Shown here: positions 30,017-37,672 of the stretch, piece by piece | Layout: each line of letters begins with the position of its first letter | How positions within the stretch are numbered: the stretch's first letter is position 1 | Source: a virus | Strand: one strand, 5' to 3' | IMG/VR virus record: IMGVR_UViG_3300032397_000032 | Coordinates: 1-42,933 of that record | DNA: 42,933 nt | The notes under the pieces: generated by a model | Told to the model about the DNA's origin: nothing | The model's database searches: none | The model's input: only the letters and a program-made list of their open reading frames with translations | Position numbers and translations under genes: made by a program

Positions 30017-30908
30017 CAGCGCGATTGAATGGACAGAGCACACTTGGAATCCCGTCACGGGCTGCACCAAGATCAGCGAGGGCTGCAAGCATTGCTACGC
30101 GGAGGCGATGACGCGGCGCTTCTGGCGGCAGTGGGGATGCGAGCCGCCGCCGGAGCACTTCAAGGTGAAGCTGCACCCGGAGCGGCTGCTGGAACCGCTG
30201 CACTGGCGCAAGCCCAGCCGCATCTTCGTCTGCTCGATGAGCGACCTGTTCCACGCGAAAGTTCCCAGCGACTTCATAGATCAGGTCTGGGCCGTCATGG
30301 GGGCATGTCCACAACACACGTTCCAGGTGCTAACGAAGCGTCCTAACCAGATGCTCGGCTATATAAACGGCCAGAGCAGCGGCCGATTAGTAGATGCGAT
30401 CTTTAGACTACGCGACCTGGGTGCCAACCCTAAACAACTGGCGACGTTCCATGACGCGGCCTGGCCGCTGCCGAACCTCTGGCTCGGCGTCACGGCGGAG
30501 AATCAGGCGCGCTTCGATGAACGCTGGGAGTACCTGCGCCAGACGCCCGCCGCCGTCTATTTCATCAGCAATGAGCCCGGCCTCGGCCCGCTGATCCTGC
30601 CCGCCGACTTCCTGGCACGCGGCAAGCGGGCACAGGTGATCGTCGGCGGCGAGACCGGCCCTGGCGCGCGCCCGATGCACCCCGCCTGGGTGCGTAGCCT
30701 GCGCGATCAGTGCCAGGCCGCCGGGGTGCCGTTCTTCTTCAAGGGCTGGGGCGACTGGGCGCCCGAGTACCCGCAGGGCATCAATCTCACCAACGTCGAG
30801 GAGCGTTTCATCGACGGCCAGCACTACTGGCGCGTCGGCAAGAAGCGCGCGGGCTGCCTGCTAGACGGCGTCGAGTACCACGAGTACCCAGGGGCCCATG
30901 ATGCTTGA
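30006..30908 (+). CDS. DUF5131 / phage Gp37-Gp68 family protein
   Basis: A 300-residue protein with the family signature TEHTWNPVTGCTKISEGCKH followed by CYAE, giving Cys20, Cys27 and Cys30 (CX6CX2C). Other conserved parts: FVCSMSDLFH, HTFQVLTKRP, LWLGVTAENQ, VIVGGETGPGARPM and FFFKGWGDW. The Cys set and barrel-like strand pattern suggest a relation to radical SAM enzymes, but function is not established. Frequent in phages as a single accessory gene. Starts behind the AAAGGAG inside the small ORF. Confidence 0.85.
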   Translation: MARNSAIEWTEHTWNPVTGCTKISEGCKHCYAEAMTRRFWRQWGCEPPPEHFKVKLHPERLLEPLHWRKPSRIFVCSMSDLFHAKVPSDFIDQVWAVMGACPQHTFQVLTKRPNQMLGYINGQSSGRLVDAIFRLRDLGANPKQLATFHDAAWPLPNLWLGVTAENQARFDERWEYLRQTPAAVYFISNEPGLGPLILPADFLARGKRAQVIVGGETGPGARPMHPAWVRSLRDQCQAAGVPFFFKGWGDWAPEYPQGINLTNVEERFIDGQHYWRVGKKRAGCLLDGVEYHEYPGAHDA

Positions 30909-30969
30909 CACAGCACAGCGCGGGCTGTTCACCGCCACAGAGGCAAAGGAGATGCACGATGAGCTATGA
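30898..30969 (+). CDS. 23-aa peptide with QRGLFTAT motif, copy 2
   Basis: ATG at 30898 overlaps the DUF5131 stop and the ORF ends eight bases into the next gene. Encodes MMLDTAQRGLFTATEAKEMH and three more residues. Matches copy 1 over about 15 residues, with QRGLFTAT identical. Same arrangement: overlaps the upstream stop and contains the AAAGGAG for the next gene. Confidence 0.4.
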   Translation: MMLDTAQRGLFTATEAKEMHDEL

Positions 30970-31207
30970 GTTTCGCCGCCAGTGCGAAGCGATACGCCGC
31001 CATGCGCGCCAGCAGGGGCACGTCCTTGGCCGATTCAAGAACATGCACGAGGCGTTGAACTGCGCCGAATGCGACGAGTGCGGCGAGGTGGTCTGCAAAC
31101 TCTGTGGCGCTAAAGCCAACGTGCGTTGCGCCCCAGGCGAAGAACCCCTACTGGCAATCTCACAACGATTCATGCAGAAATGCGAGGAGGCCCACGATGG
31201 ACGCTAA
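30959..31207 (+). CDS. small zinc-finger early protein (82 aa)
   Basis: ATG 30959 behind AAAGGAGATGCACG. Basic N-terminus (EFRRQCEAIRRHARQQ), then CAECDECGEVVCKLCGA giving two CxxC pairs. The C-terminal part is helical (LLAISQRFMQKCEEAH). Possibly DNA or RNA binding. Stop overlaps the next gene by 11 bases. Confidence 0.55.
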   Translation: MSYEFRRQCEAIRRHARQQGHVLGRFKNMHEALNCAECDECGEVVCKLCGAKANVRCAPGEEPLLAISQRFMQKCEEAHDGR

Positions 31208-31538
31208 CACGATGCTCGCCGCGATCACGGCGGCGCTACCACCCACAGGCCGCTATCACTACGAGAAGGCCAATCAGCACTTCTACCCTGATCTATGGGG
31301 CGTGTGGAATGAGTACCAGGAGGAGCTGATGTTCCTCGCGGACAGCGAGCCGCACGCCCGCCTGCTCGCCGCGATGCTGAACGCCGCAGGGCCGATGTGC
31401 GAGGCGGCGGCGGAAATGCACATCTGGGGCGAGGATGATCCCGTGTATACGCGCGGGTTGCGGGACGCCGTCGCCACCCTGCTCACGCCGCTGTACGACG
31501 CGCTGGTGGCGGCAGGCGCGATTGCGGAGGTGGCATGA
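31197..31538 (+). CDS. unknown early protein (113 aa)
   Basis: ATG behind GAGGAGGCCCACG, a start region matching the one at 26289. Acidic and helical, with a strand motif in the middle (FYPDLWGVWNEYQEELMFLA, ARLLAAMLNAAGPMCEAAAE). Reads like small phage Ead/Ea22-type proteins with DPHARLLAA patterns; this family call is weak. Stop overlaps the next ATG. Confidence 0.5.
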   Translation: MDANTMLAAITAALPPTGRYHYEKANQHFYPDLWGVWNEYQEELMFLADSEPHARLLAAMLNAAGPMCEAAAEMHIWGEDDPVYTRGLRDAVATLLTPLYDALVAAGAIAEVA

Positions 31539-31765
31539 TGGGCGAAGTGCGTAATTGCAAACGCTGCGGCCTGCGACTGGGCGATGGATCGGGCGACTAC
31601 TGCCCTAGCTGCGAACTGAGTTATTCGCTGGTAGCCGTCCCGCGTCGATGGGTGCGCCCGTGGGCATGGCGACTTTTCAAGTCCTGCACTTGCCGCCCCT
31701 TTCCGCTGTGGCGCATCGGCAGATGGATTCTAACTATACCAGTCACGGAGGCTCCCCATGCCTAG
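31535..31765 (+). CDS. small zinc-ribbon early protein (76 aa)
   Basis: Two adjacent ATGs (31535, 31538) behind GGAGG. N-terminal zinc ribbon (NCKRCGLRLGDGSGDYCPSC) followed by a basic, Trp-rich stretch (RRWVRPWAWRLF). Could interact with membrane or nucleic acid. Function unknown. Confidence 0.55.
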   Translation: MMGEVRNCKRCGLRLGDGSGDYCPSCELSYSLVAVPRRWVRPWAWRLFKSCTCRPFPLWRIGRWILTIPVTEAPHA

Positions 31766-31997
31766 CACCGCAGAGCGCGTCGCCGTCGCGCGGCGCTGGA
31801 TCGCAGAGCAGGTTCACGACGAGGAATCGCTGTTCGACCCCGACCTGCTGACCCGCGCCCTGCTGCTGATCGCGGACGACCATCTCGCCAAGACGGCGTT
31901 AGATCACAGCCTCAGCGCCAAGTTGAACTTGGATTACATCCTCTCCATCCTCGCGCCATACATCCCAGAACTGAAGGAGCACAGCGATGAGCGATGA
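31758..31997 (+). CDS. small helical early protein (79 aa)
   Basis: ATG behind GGAGGCTCCCC, overlapping the previous gene. Fully helical and acidic (ERVAVARRWIAEQVHDEESL, DLLTRALLLIADDHLAK). No family recognised. Start bases CCCCATGCCTAGCA are shared with 27930. Confidence 0.5.
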   Translation: MPSTAERVAVARRWIAEQVHDEESLFDPDLLTRALLLIADDHLAKTALDHSLSAKLNLDYILSILAPYIPELKEHSDER

Positions 31998-32148
31998 ACT
32001 GATCGAGTTTACCTGCACTGAGCGCTTGGTGTTGGCGAACTTCACGCCCGATTGGCTGCGGCGCGGAATCATCATGCCCGATCCCGACCTGCGCCGCCCC
32101 GACGGCCTGCATCTAACCCGCTACCACGAGGAGCACAGCGATGACTGA
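31987..32148 (+). CDS. small early protein (53 aa)
   Basis: ATG behind AGGAGCACAGCG, overlapping the previous gene by 11 bases; stop overlaps the next gene by eight. Sequence MSDELIEFTCTERLVLANFT leads into a basic centre and acidic end. The same 16-base start region is found at 32129-32144. Confidence 0.5.
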   Translation: MSDELIEFTCTERLVLANFTPDWLRRGIIMPDPDLRRPDGLHLTRYHEEHSDD

Positions 32149-32353
32149 CACAGCGACACTGGCCGAGCTGCTGGCGGCTATCAGCCCGCCGTTGCACTGG
32201 GAAGGAGACGAGTTGTGGGGCGAAAACGCCAAATGGTGTTTCAACGACAGCGAGGAACTAACCAATGCCCTGCAAACACTACTCGCCGCCATGCCCGCGC
32301 TGCTGTCCGACCTGGACGCACTGCGCGGCGACAGCGAGGTGAAACATGGCTAA
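32141..32353 (+). CDS. small early protein (70 aa)
   Basis: ATG behind AGGAGCACAGCG (repeat of the site at 31987). Acidic, helical, with a Trp/Asn-rich middle (LHWEGDELWGENAKWCFNDS). Overlaps the next ATG by eight bases. Function unknown. Confidence 0.5.
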   Translation: MTDTATLAELLAAISPPLHWEGDELWGENAKWCFNDSEELTNALQTLLAAMPALLSDLDALRGDSEVKHG

Positions 32354-32561
32354 GTACGCGCTGCAATGCGCCGACTGTCGCAACTGGACGCTGGTAGACG
32401 ACATTCAGCGCCGCACCTGCGACTACTGCTGCGACGTGCGCCAGGCCGAAGCCCGCCGCCGGTACAAGGATGCACAGCCCGGCACGCAGGCGCAGCGCTG
32501 CCGCGTCGCACTGGCCTATGCGCACGCCGTAGCGGCAGAGCTACGCAGGGGCGCGGCATGA
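32346..32561 (+). CDS. small zinc-finger early protein (71 aa)
   Basis: ATG behind GCGAGGTGAAAC. CADCRNWTLV and TCDYCCDVRQ supply two CxxC pairs, followed by a basic helix (AEARRRYKDA) and a long helix. Looks like a small nucleic-acid-binding module. Stop overlaps the next ATG (ATGA). Confidence 0.55.
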   Translation: MAKYALQCADCRNWTLVDDIQRRTCDYCCDVRQAEARRRYKDAQPGTQAQRCRVALAYAHAVAAELRRGAA

Positions 32562-32827
32562 CGGCAGCGCAGAGCGCAGAGGATCGCGCCGCCGCGTTCC
32601 GCGAGACGTACGAGCTGGCTATCTGCGTGCTGTTGCCGCCGAAGTGCGAGCTGCGCATTGAGCTTGCTACAGTCATGGCGTGGGCGGCGATGACCGGCAA
32701 CAATCAGCGGGCGATGATACGCGGCATGGGCCGCAGCCGTAAATGGATTGAAACGCGGATGAAGATGGCGCGTGAGCTAGTGAGGATGTTGAGGGATGAT
32801 GAAGTAGACGATTATCTGGGAGGGTGA
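32558..32827 (+). CDS. small HTH-like protein at end of early operon
   Basis: An 89-residue protein from ATG 32558 in an ATGA overlap. The C-terminal half (NQRAMIRGMGRSRKWIETRM then ARELVRMLRDDE) looks like a helix-turn-helix with a basic recognition helix. Near the end of the early operon and ahead of the late genes, it could be a late-gene activator or small packaging factor. Family unknown. Confidence 0.5.
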   Translation: MTAAQSAEDRAAAFRETYELAICVLLPPKCELRIELATVMAWAAMTGNNQRAMIRGMGRSRKWIETRMKMARELVRMLRDDEVDDYLGG

Positions 32828-32833
32828 GCCAAA

Positions 32834-33244
32834 GTGACGCGACATAACGCAGAATCCGCTTTTCACGGCTATAAGATAAGAGACGAACCCCGCTTCCCCG
32901 TGAAGATCGTGGGTATTTACCCGTCTCCCACCTGGTTCGGTACAACTTGGCTGACCTTCGCCTACTTCGACGGCCTGCATGAAACCACTTTCGAGTGCGT
33001 TCATGGCCTGCCCACATCGTACCCGCTTAACCGCAGCTTCAACGGTCTCACCGCTGACTACGTAGCTTGGGTATTGGTTCAATCCAGCGGCAAGCGTGCC
33101 GTCCGCGAGTACATGGCGATGATCAGCGAAAACGCGCCCGGCGCGGATGCCCAGCGTTACGTTGGATACGAGCGCCGGGTGCGTAGTATCCGCAGCATGG
33201 CGGCGGGCCTGCGCAACAGCAAGCGGCAGCGCCGCGCCGCCTAA
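32834..33244 (+). CDS. unknown protein, last early gene
   Basis: A 136-residue protein with a GTG start behind GGGAGGGTGAGCCAAA. N-terminal half strand-rich (FPVKIVGIYPSPTWFGTTWL), C-terminal half helical and basic (YERRVRSIRSMAAGLRNSKR). No family recognised. Followed by the longest non-coding gap in this part of the genome. Confidence 0.55.
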   Translation: MTRHNAESAFHGYKIRDEPRFPVKIVGIYPSPTWFGTTWLTFAYFDGLHETTFECVHGLPTSYPLNRSFNGLTADYVAWVLVQSSGKRAVREYMAMISENAPGADAQRYVGYERRVRSIRSMAAGLRNSKRQRRAA

Positions 33245-33336
33245 CTAGCCGATTCATTTCATACCTCCTTTCACTTGGTTTGGGCAACGCGGCCCGCCTA
33301 AGGCCCGTAACGGTATGACGGGCCGCGCCCTCCACC
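33245..33336. promoter_or_regulatory. 92-bp leader before packaging genes with competing hairpins
   Basis: CGGGCC at 33319-33324 can pair with GGCCCG at 33291-33296 (as the core of a 9-bp stem 33288-33296/33319-33327) or with GGCCCG at 33302-33307. The two folds are mutually exclusive. No U-run follows. ACCTCCTTT (33263-33271) is like the 16S rRNA 3' end. No clear promoter seen. Possible attenuation or late-control leader. Confidence 0.4.
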
Positions 33337-33537
33337 ATGACAGACGCAGAGATCATCGCCACGGCGAAAGGCAATCGCGGCAGCTACTGCATACTGCGCG
33401 TGCCCATCACCGCAGAGCAGCGCGCCACGCTGACGCTGTTCACCGTGATGGACGAAGCTCAGCTCACAGCAGTACAGAGACAGGCTAAGCCCTGCAAGGT
33501 TATCGGTGTCCACGTTAGAGAAAACAAGAGAAAGTGA
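33337..33537 (+). CDS. small protein before terminase genes (66 aa)
   Basis: ATG 33337 without a strong ribosome site (CCCTCCACC precedes it). Small alpha-beta protein (SYCILRVPITAEQRATLTLF, then a basic end HVRENKRK). Overlaps the terminase small subunit gene by 32 bases. Function unknown; may be a late regulator or HNH-like remnant, neither supported. Confidence 0.45.
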   Translation: MTDAEIIATAKGNRGSYCILRVPITAEQRATLTLFTVMDEAQLTAVQRQAKPCKVIGVHVRENKRK

Positions 33538-34015
33538 GAACGTACGCCATAAGACGGCGTATCAGTTCTGGCGCACGCACAAGCGCAGCGCGGTCGCAAC
33601 CGCTGAGGAATACAGCCGTGCGCAGGCCACGATTGCGAAGTGGCGGGATGAGGAATGCTGGGAGCGCGAGGCTGACGCTGCTGACGCGCAGGCTGCGCAG
33701 GGCATGGCTGACGCCGAGGCGCTGGCGCGCAGCACTGCTGCCGATGCAATCCAGCAGGCGCTGGCAAACGCGATTGCCATGCAGCGTGCGGTACGCGACG
33801 GGCTGCTGAGCGGGCAGACGGATGCGATGGACATCGGCGCTGCCGCCTCGCACTTGCGCGCAGCCGTAGCCGCCGCAGATACGGTGTACGGTTGGAGCAA
33901 ACTCAAGGTGGAGCACAGCGGCGAGGTTGCCGTTACAGACACAGCCGCGATTCAGCAGCGCCTGCTGCCGCGCCTGCCGGAGCTACTGCGTGAGCAGCCA
34001 ACAGCCAGCGCTTAG
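33506..34015 (+). CDS. terS: terminase small subunit
   Basis: A 169-residue protein with GTG start. N-terminal HTH-like region (KTAYQFWRTHKRSAVATAEE, then QATIAKWRDEECWEREA) resembles small terminase DNA-binding domains; a long Ala-rich helical middle and a C-terminal part (SKLKVEHSGEVAVTDTAAIQ) follow. The KV.H.GEV....... near the C-terminus is typical of several terS families. It overlaps the large subunit gene by 26 bases, supporting the assignment. Confidence 0.7.
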   Translation: MSTLEKTRESENVRHKTAYQFWRTHKRSAVATAEEYSRAQATIAKWRDEECWEREADAADAQAAQGMADAEALARSTAADAIQQALANAIAMQRAVRDGLLSGQTDAMDIGAAASHLRAAVAAADTVYGWSKLKVEHSGEVAVTDTAAIQQRLLPRLPELLREQPTASA

Positions 34016-35474
34016 CACGCAGGACTGGCTCGACCTTGACTACCTGGCCTGCGCGCGGGACTTTGCCTACTGGCTCGCGCACTACGCATGGATCAAGGAT
34101 GAACAGAGCGGCGAGCTGATAGGCCCAGGCGTTGCGCTGTGGGATGGGCAGCATGCGTACGTTGACAGGTATCTCGGCGGCGAATGGCTGATCGTTGGCA
34201 AGGCGCGGCAGCTTGGCTTAAGCTGGCTCGCTACGCTCGTTGACGTGTGGGAGCTGATGTTCAAGCCGCATACGGCCAATGCGGTGATTGCGCAGAGCGA
34301 CGAATGGGCGATGTTCCACCTGGAGCGCGCCCGCTGGGTATACGAGCAGCAGCCGCCGCACATCCGCCGCAGCAAGCCGCTGATCGGCAGTGATAACAAG
34401 CACGTCCTGGGCCTGAGCAACGGAAGCCGCTACCTGTGCTTCCCGCCAACGTTCAAGCAGGTGCGCGGACTGACAGCGCATCGCATCCGCCTTGAAGAGC
34501 TGGCATTCTGGGATAGCCCTGAGAAGTGCTACACCGCAATCCTGGGCGCGGTTGGTGATCACGGGCAGGTGGTGATTATCAGCACGGGCAACGGCGAAGG
34601 CGGCATGTTTAACGAAATGTACATCAAGGCGCAGGGCGGCAAGGTTGCCTTTGCGCCGATGTTCTTAAGTTGGCGTGTGCGCCCTGGACGTGACGATGCG
34701 TGGTACGCCGCCACGCTCGCCAAGAGCAACAGCCTGCCAGAGATGCAACAGGAATATCCCGATACGCCAGAGCAGATGTTCATGGCGTCGGGCAGTAAGT
34801 ACTTTGACTTGCCGCTGCTGACGATTCGCGCTGAGCGCCTGCTGTGCGCCCCGCTGCGCGTTGATATGAGCGGCTGTCTGTCAGTGTACAGCGAGTGCGT
34901 TAAAGGCACAGCGTACGTCATTGGCGCTGACGTAGCGGACGGTGGCGGCGACGCCTGCGCCGCGTCTGTGAAGCGCCTCGACACCGGCGAGACAGTAGCG
35001 ACGTACCTGAGCTACGAAAGCGGCGCGGATGAATACGGCGACACGCTGCATGCGCTAGGCAAGCGCTACAACTGGGCATACCTCGGCGTAGAGCGCAATA
35101 ACAACGGCGCGGCGACGCTGGCAATCCTGCTGCGCACGCAGTACCCGAACCTTTACTACCACCAGCACTACGATCCCGCAGCGGCGAAAGCGAGACCCCG
35201 CGCTGGCTGGCTCACGGATAGCAACAGCAGGCCCGTCATGCTCGGCGACTACCGCCGCGTCATGCTCGATCCCGGCGCGTGCGCAGTGCATGACGCCGAG
35301 ACGTATCGGCAGCAGCGCGCCTTTGGCTATTACGACGGCAAGTGGCAGGCGCCGAAAGGCGACCACGACGACTTGGTGATAGCGGAGTGCATCGCACAAG
35401 AGATGCGCCAGACGCTAGCGGGGCTGGGCACACAGGAGATCATCGTTTATCAAGACGGGCAACGAATCGCATGA
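33990..35474 (+). CDS. terL: terminase large subunit
   Basis: A 494-residue protein from GTG 33990. ATPase: Walker-A-like GKARQLGLSW (70-79), Walker B IRLEE (166-170), coupling motif ISTGN (197-201). Nuclease: Asp314 in GADVADGGGD, Glu368 in GVERNN and Asp458/460/461 in GDHDD. All expected motifs are present. It powers DNA packaging and cuts the concatemer. Whether packaging is headful or at cohesive ends cannot be settled from sequence. Confidence 0.95.
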   Translation: MSSQQPALSTQDWLDLDYLACARDFAYWLAHYAWIKDEQSGELIGPGVALWDGQHAYVDRYLGGEWLIVGKARQLGLSWLATLVDVWELMFKPHTANAVIAQSDEWAMFHLERARWVYEQQPPHIRRSKPLIGSDNKHVLGLSNGSRYLCFPPTFKQVRGLTAHRIRLEELAFWDSPEKCYTAILGAVGDHGQVVIISTGNGEGGMFNEMYIKAQGGKVAFAPMFLSWRVRPGRDDAWYAATLAKSNSLPEMQQEYPDTPEQMFMASGSKYFDLPLLTIRAERLLCAPLRVDMSGCLSVYSECVKGTAYVIGADVADGGGDACAASVKRLDTGETVATYLSYESGADEYGDTLHALGKRYNWAYLGVERNNNGAATLAILLRTQYPNLYYHQHYDPAAAKARPRAGWLTDSNSRPVMLGDYRRVMLDPGACAVHDAETYRQQRAFGYYDGKWQAPKGDHDDLVIAECIAQEMRQTLAGLGTQEIIVYQDGQRIA

Positions 35475-36826
35475 CTGAAACCCACACAGAGCAAATCGAA
35501 GTGATCGCGTACTACATGCGCGGCGAGCCCGGCCACTTCACCGAGCTTGTGCGCAGCGAAGCGCTGGCTCCACCCGCCGAGACGCGCGAACTGCGCGAGC
35601 GCTACTTCGATAACGGCATCGGCGGCTACGCGCTGCCGGGCCGCGTGCTGCCCGCTAACCGCTGGTGGGAATACTACCTGCACAGCGCAGTGCACAGCGC
35701 ATGCGTTGACGCCAAGGCGCGTGACGTAGTAGGCGGCGGATACAGCATGACGCTCGGCGAAGATGAGGAATCGCCCGTGCTGGATGCTGCCGCTGCGCTG
35801 ATTGAACGCAGCCTTGACGCGCTACAAGACGCATGCCGCGATTGGGAAACGACGGGATGGTGCGCGCTGGAATGCCTGCCGACCAGGGGCGGCGAACTGT
35901 ATGCGCTGAACCACCTTGACAGTTGGACAGTGTGGCCCGTGAAGGATAACGGCGGCTACATTCACACGCGCGACGGCGCATACATCTGGTACAGCAACCT
36001 CGGCGAGCGCGTGGGCGGCGCGTACCAGCTCGCCTATCTGAACAATAACCACTGGTACAAGAGCACGTACTACGGCGTGCCTGATGTAATGAGCGTGATC
36101 ACGCAGATTGAAACTGCGTATGAAGCGCTGAAGCACAATCAGGAGTTCTTTGCGCGGCGCGGCGGCTACCGCTGGCTGCTGCTGCTGAGCACGCCGCTGG
36201 GCACGCCGGACACAGGCGGCACGCCCAAGCTCGTACAGACGATTAATGAGTACGTGAAGAAGCTGGGCAAAGAGTCTACCAGCGACATGCTGATCATCCC
36301 GATTGGCAACGCGACCGCCACGTTGCAACGGCTGGACGCGGACTTTAAAGACCTGGATTTCCCGACGCTGCTCGATAAGTTCCGCAACGACATCCTGATG
36401 CGCCACGGCGTACCGCCGCTGCGCGCTGGGATTGTAGAGACGGGCGCGCTCGGCGGCAACGTCGGGCAGGAGCAGCTGCGCAGCTACAACGACAACGTAG
36501 TGCGCCCGAAGCAGCGCAGGTGGAATGCGTTTATCACGTCCATACTGCAAACGTGGTTCGACCCGCGCATTGAGTTCAGCTTCGATCCGTTGGAGATCAG
36601 CGAGCTGGCGCAGTTGGCGCAGCCCGTGACGGCGATGTTCGACGCGCTGCTCGTGAGCCGCAACGAGGCGCGGGCAATCGTCGGCCTGCCGCCCGCTGAG
36701 ATGGACGACGGCGCTGACGTGTTCGCCGACGAACTACAGCCTGAGCCGCAGCCTAACCCGTTCGCGCCGCCCATGCAGGGGCAACCGCCACAGCCGCCAC
36801 AGCCGCCGCCGGAGCCTGCCGCGTGA
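35471..36826 (+). CDS. portal protein
   Basis: A 451-residue protein from ATG 35471 (ATGA overlap). Portal features: N-terminal RWWEYYLHSAVHSACVDAKA, a central wing region, the helix LEAY-type stretch (IETAYEALKHNQEFFARRGG), KFRNDILMRHGVPPLRAG and a C-terminal Pro/Gln-rich tail (NPFAPPMQGQPPQPPQPPP). Sits between terminase and morphogenesis genes. It forms the dodecameric DNA channel. Confidence 0.9.
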   Translation: MTETHTEQIEVIAYYMRGEPGHFTELVRSEALAPPAETRELRERYFDNGIGGYALPGRVLPANRWWEYYLHSAVHSACVDAKARDVVGGGYSMTLGEDEESPVLDAAAALIERSLDALQDACRDWETTGWCALECLPTRGGELYALNHLDSWTVWPVKDNGGYIHTRDGAYIWYSNLGERVGGAYQLAYLNNNHWYKSTYYGVPDVMSVITQIETAYEALKHNQEFFARRGGYRWLLLLSTPLGTPDTGGTPKLVQTINEYVKKLGKESTSDMLIIPIGNATATLQRLDADFKDLDFPTLLDKFRNDILMRHGVPPLRAGIVETGALGGNVGQEQLRSYNDNVVRPKQRRWNAFITSILQTWFDPRIEFSFDPLEISELAQLAQPVTAMFDALLVSRNEARAIVGLPPAEMDDGADVFADELQPEPQPNPFAPPMQGQPPQPPQPPPEPAA

Positions 36827-37668
36827 AGCGCCTTAACCGCCGCGCGCGTTTCCCGCATCGCCCGTGGGAATTGAAATACCGCCGCGCCTTGCAGCCCAAG
36901 CTACAGGCGCGCGCGCGTCGCATCGTGAACCGCCTTGCGGACAGCGGCGTGATCCAGCGCTTCGCTGATTACCTGCGCATTACATACGAGCAGGGCATAG
37001 TGCGCAACGCGCGGCTGGCGTTCGATACCGCCGCTGACGCGAAGGTGTTGGAGCGCCTGTGCAAGACGGCCAGCACCGAGGCGTGGAGCGCGGACAAACT
37101 CGCTGAGGAAATAACAAAGGGCATCTGGACAGCCAGCAGCAAGCAGGCGTTCGCCAAGCTGGGCGCAAAGGCGAGCTGGAACCTCGCCAGTCCCGAAGTG
37201 CTGCGCAGCATTGACAGGCGGCAGAACCTCATCGCAGGCGTGGCTGATTCGCAGTTCGCCCGCGTGCGCGACGTGATCCGCACACGCTGCTATGAGCTGG
37301 GCACTTCGCCCGTGGATAGCAAGGTGATCAGCGAGATTCGCACGCTGGCTGTGAAGGACGCGGACTGGCAGGCTGAGCGCATCGCGCGCACTGAGGTTGC
37401 CGCCGTGCAAAGCGAAGCCTCATACACCGTGTACAGCGCTAACGGCATTGAGCAAAAGCAGTGGATGACGACGGGCGATGACGCCGTGCGTGACAGCCAC
37501 GCTGAGCTAGAGGGTGAGACCGTGGGCATGGACGAACCATTCAGCAACGGCTGCATGTACCCCGGCGATGAGAGCGGCGAGGCGGGCGAAGTAATAAATT
37601 GCCGTTGCGTGCTCGTGCCTGTAGTGAGCAGCAGCCTTGACCCCGACGACATGGACACAGGGGAGTAA
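36823..37668 (+). CDS. head morphogenesis protein (Mu gpF / SPP1 gp7 family)
   Basis: A 281-residue protein with GTG start overlapping the portal stop. C-terminal signature: RIARTEVAAVQSEA, then KQWMTTGDDAVRDSHAELEG, and the closing GEVINCRC motif with Cys-Arg-Cys, diagnostic of the Mu gpF-like family. The N-terminal 100 residues are basic and helical. Such proteins are minor head components linked to the portal. Confidence 0.9.
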   Translation: MKRLNRRARFPHRPWELKYRRALQPKLQARARRIVNRLADSGVIQRFADYLRITYEQGIVRNARLAFDTAADAKVLERLCKTASTEAWSADKLAEEITKGIWTASSKQAFAKLGAKASWNLASPEVLRSIDRRQNLIAGVADSQFARVRDVIRTRCYELGTSPVDSKVISEIRTLAVKDADWQAERIARTEVAAVQSEASYTVYSANGIEQKQWMTTGDDAVRDSHAELEGETVGMDEPFSNGCMYPGDESGEAGEVINCRCVLVPVVSSSLDPDDMDTGE

Positions 37669-37672
37669 ACAC

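Noticed and set aside
33123-33257. 44-codon antisense ORF with perfect SD
   Set aside because: Composition (runs of Cys, Arg and Pro) looks like a shadow of the plus-strand gene; kept only as a low-interest observation.
34960-37410. Long minus-strand frames opposite portal and morphogenesis genes
   Set aside because: Antisense to genes with clear family signatures; no starts with ribosome sites.
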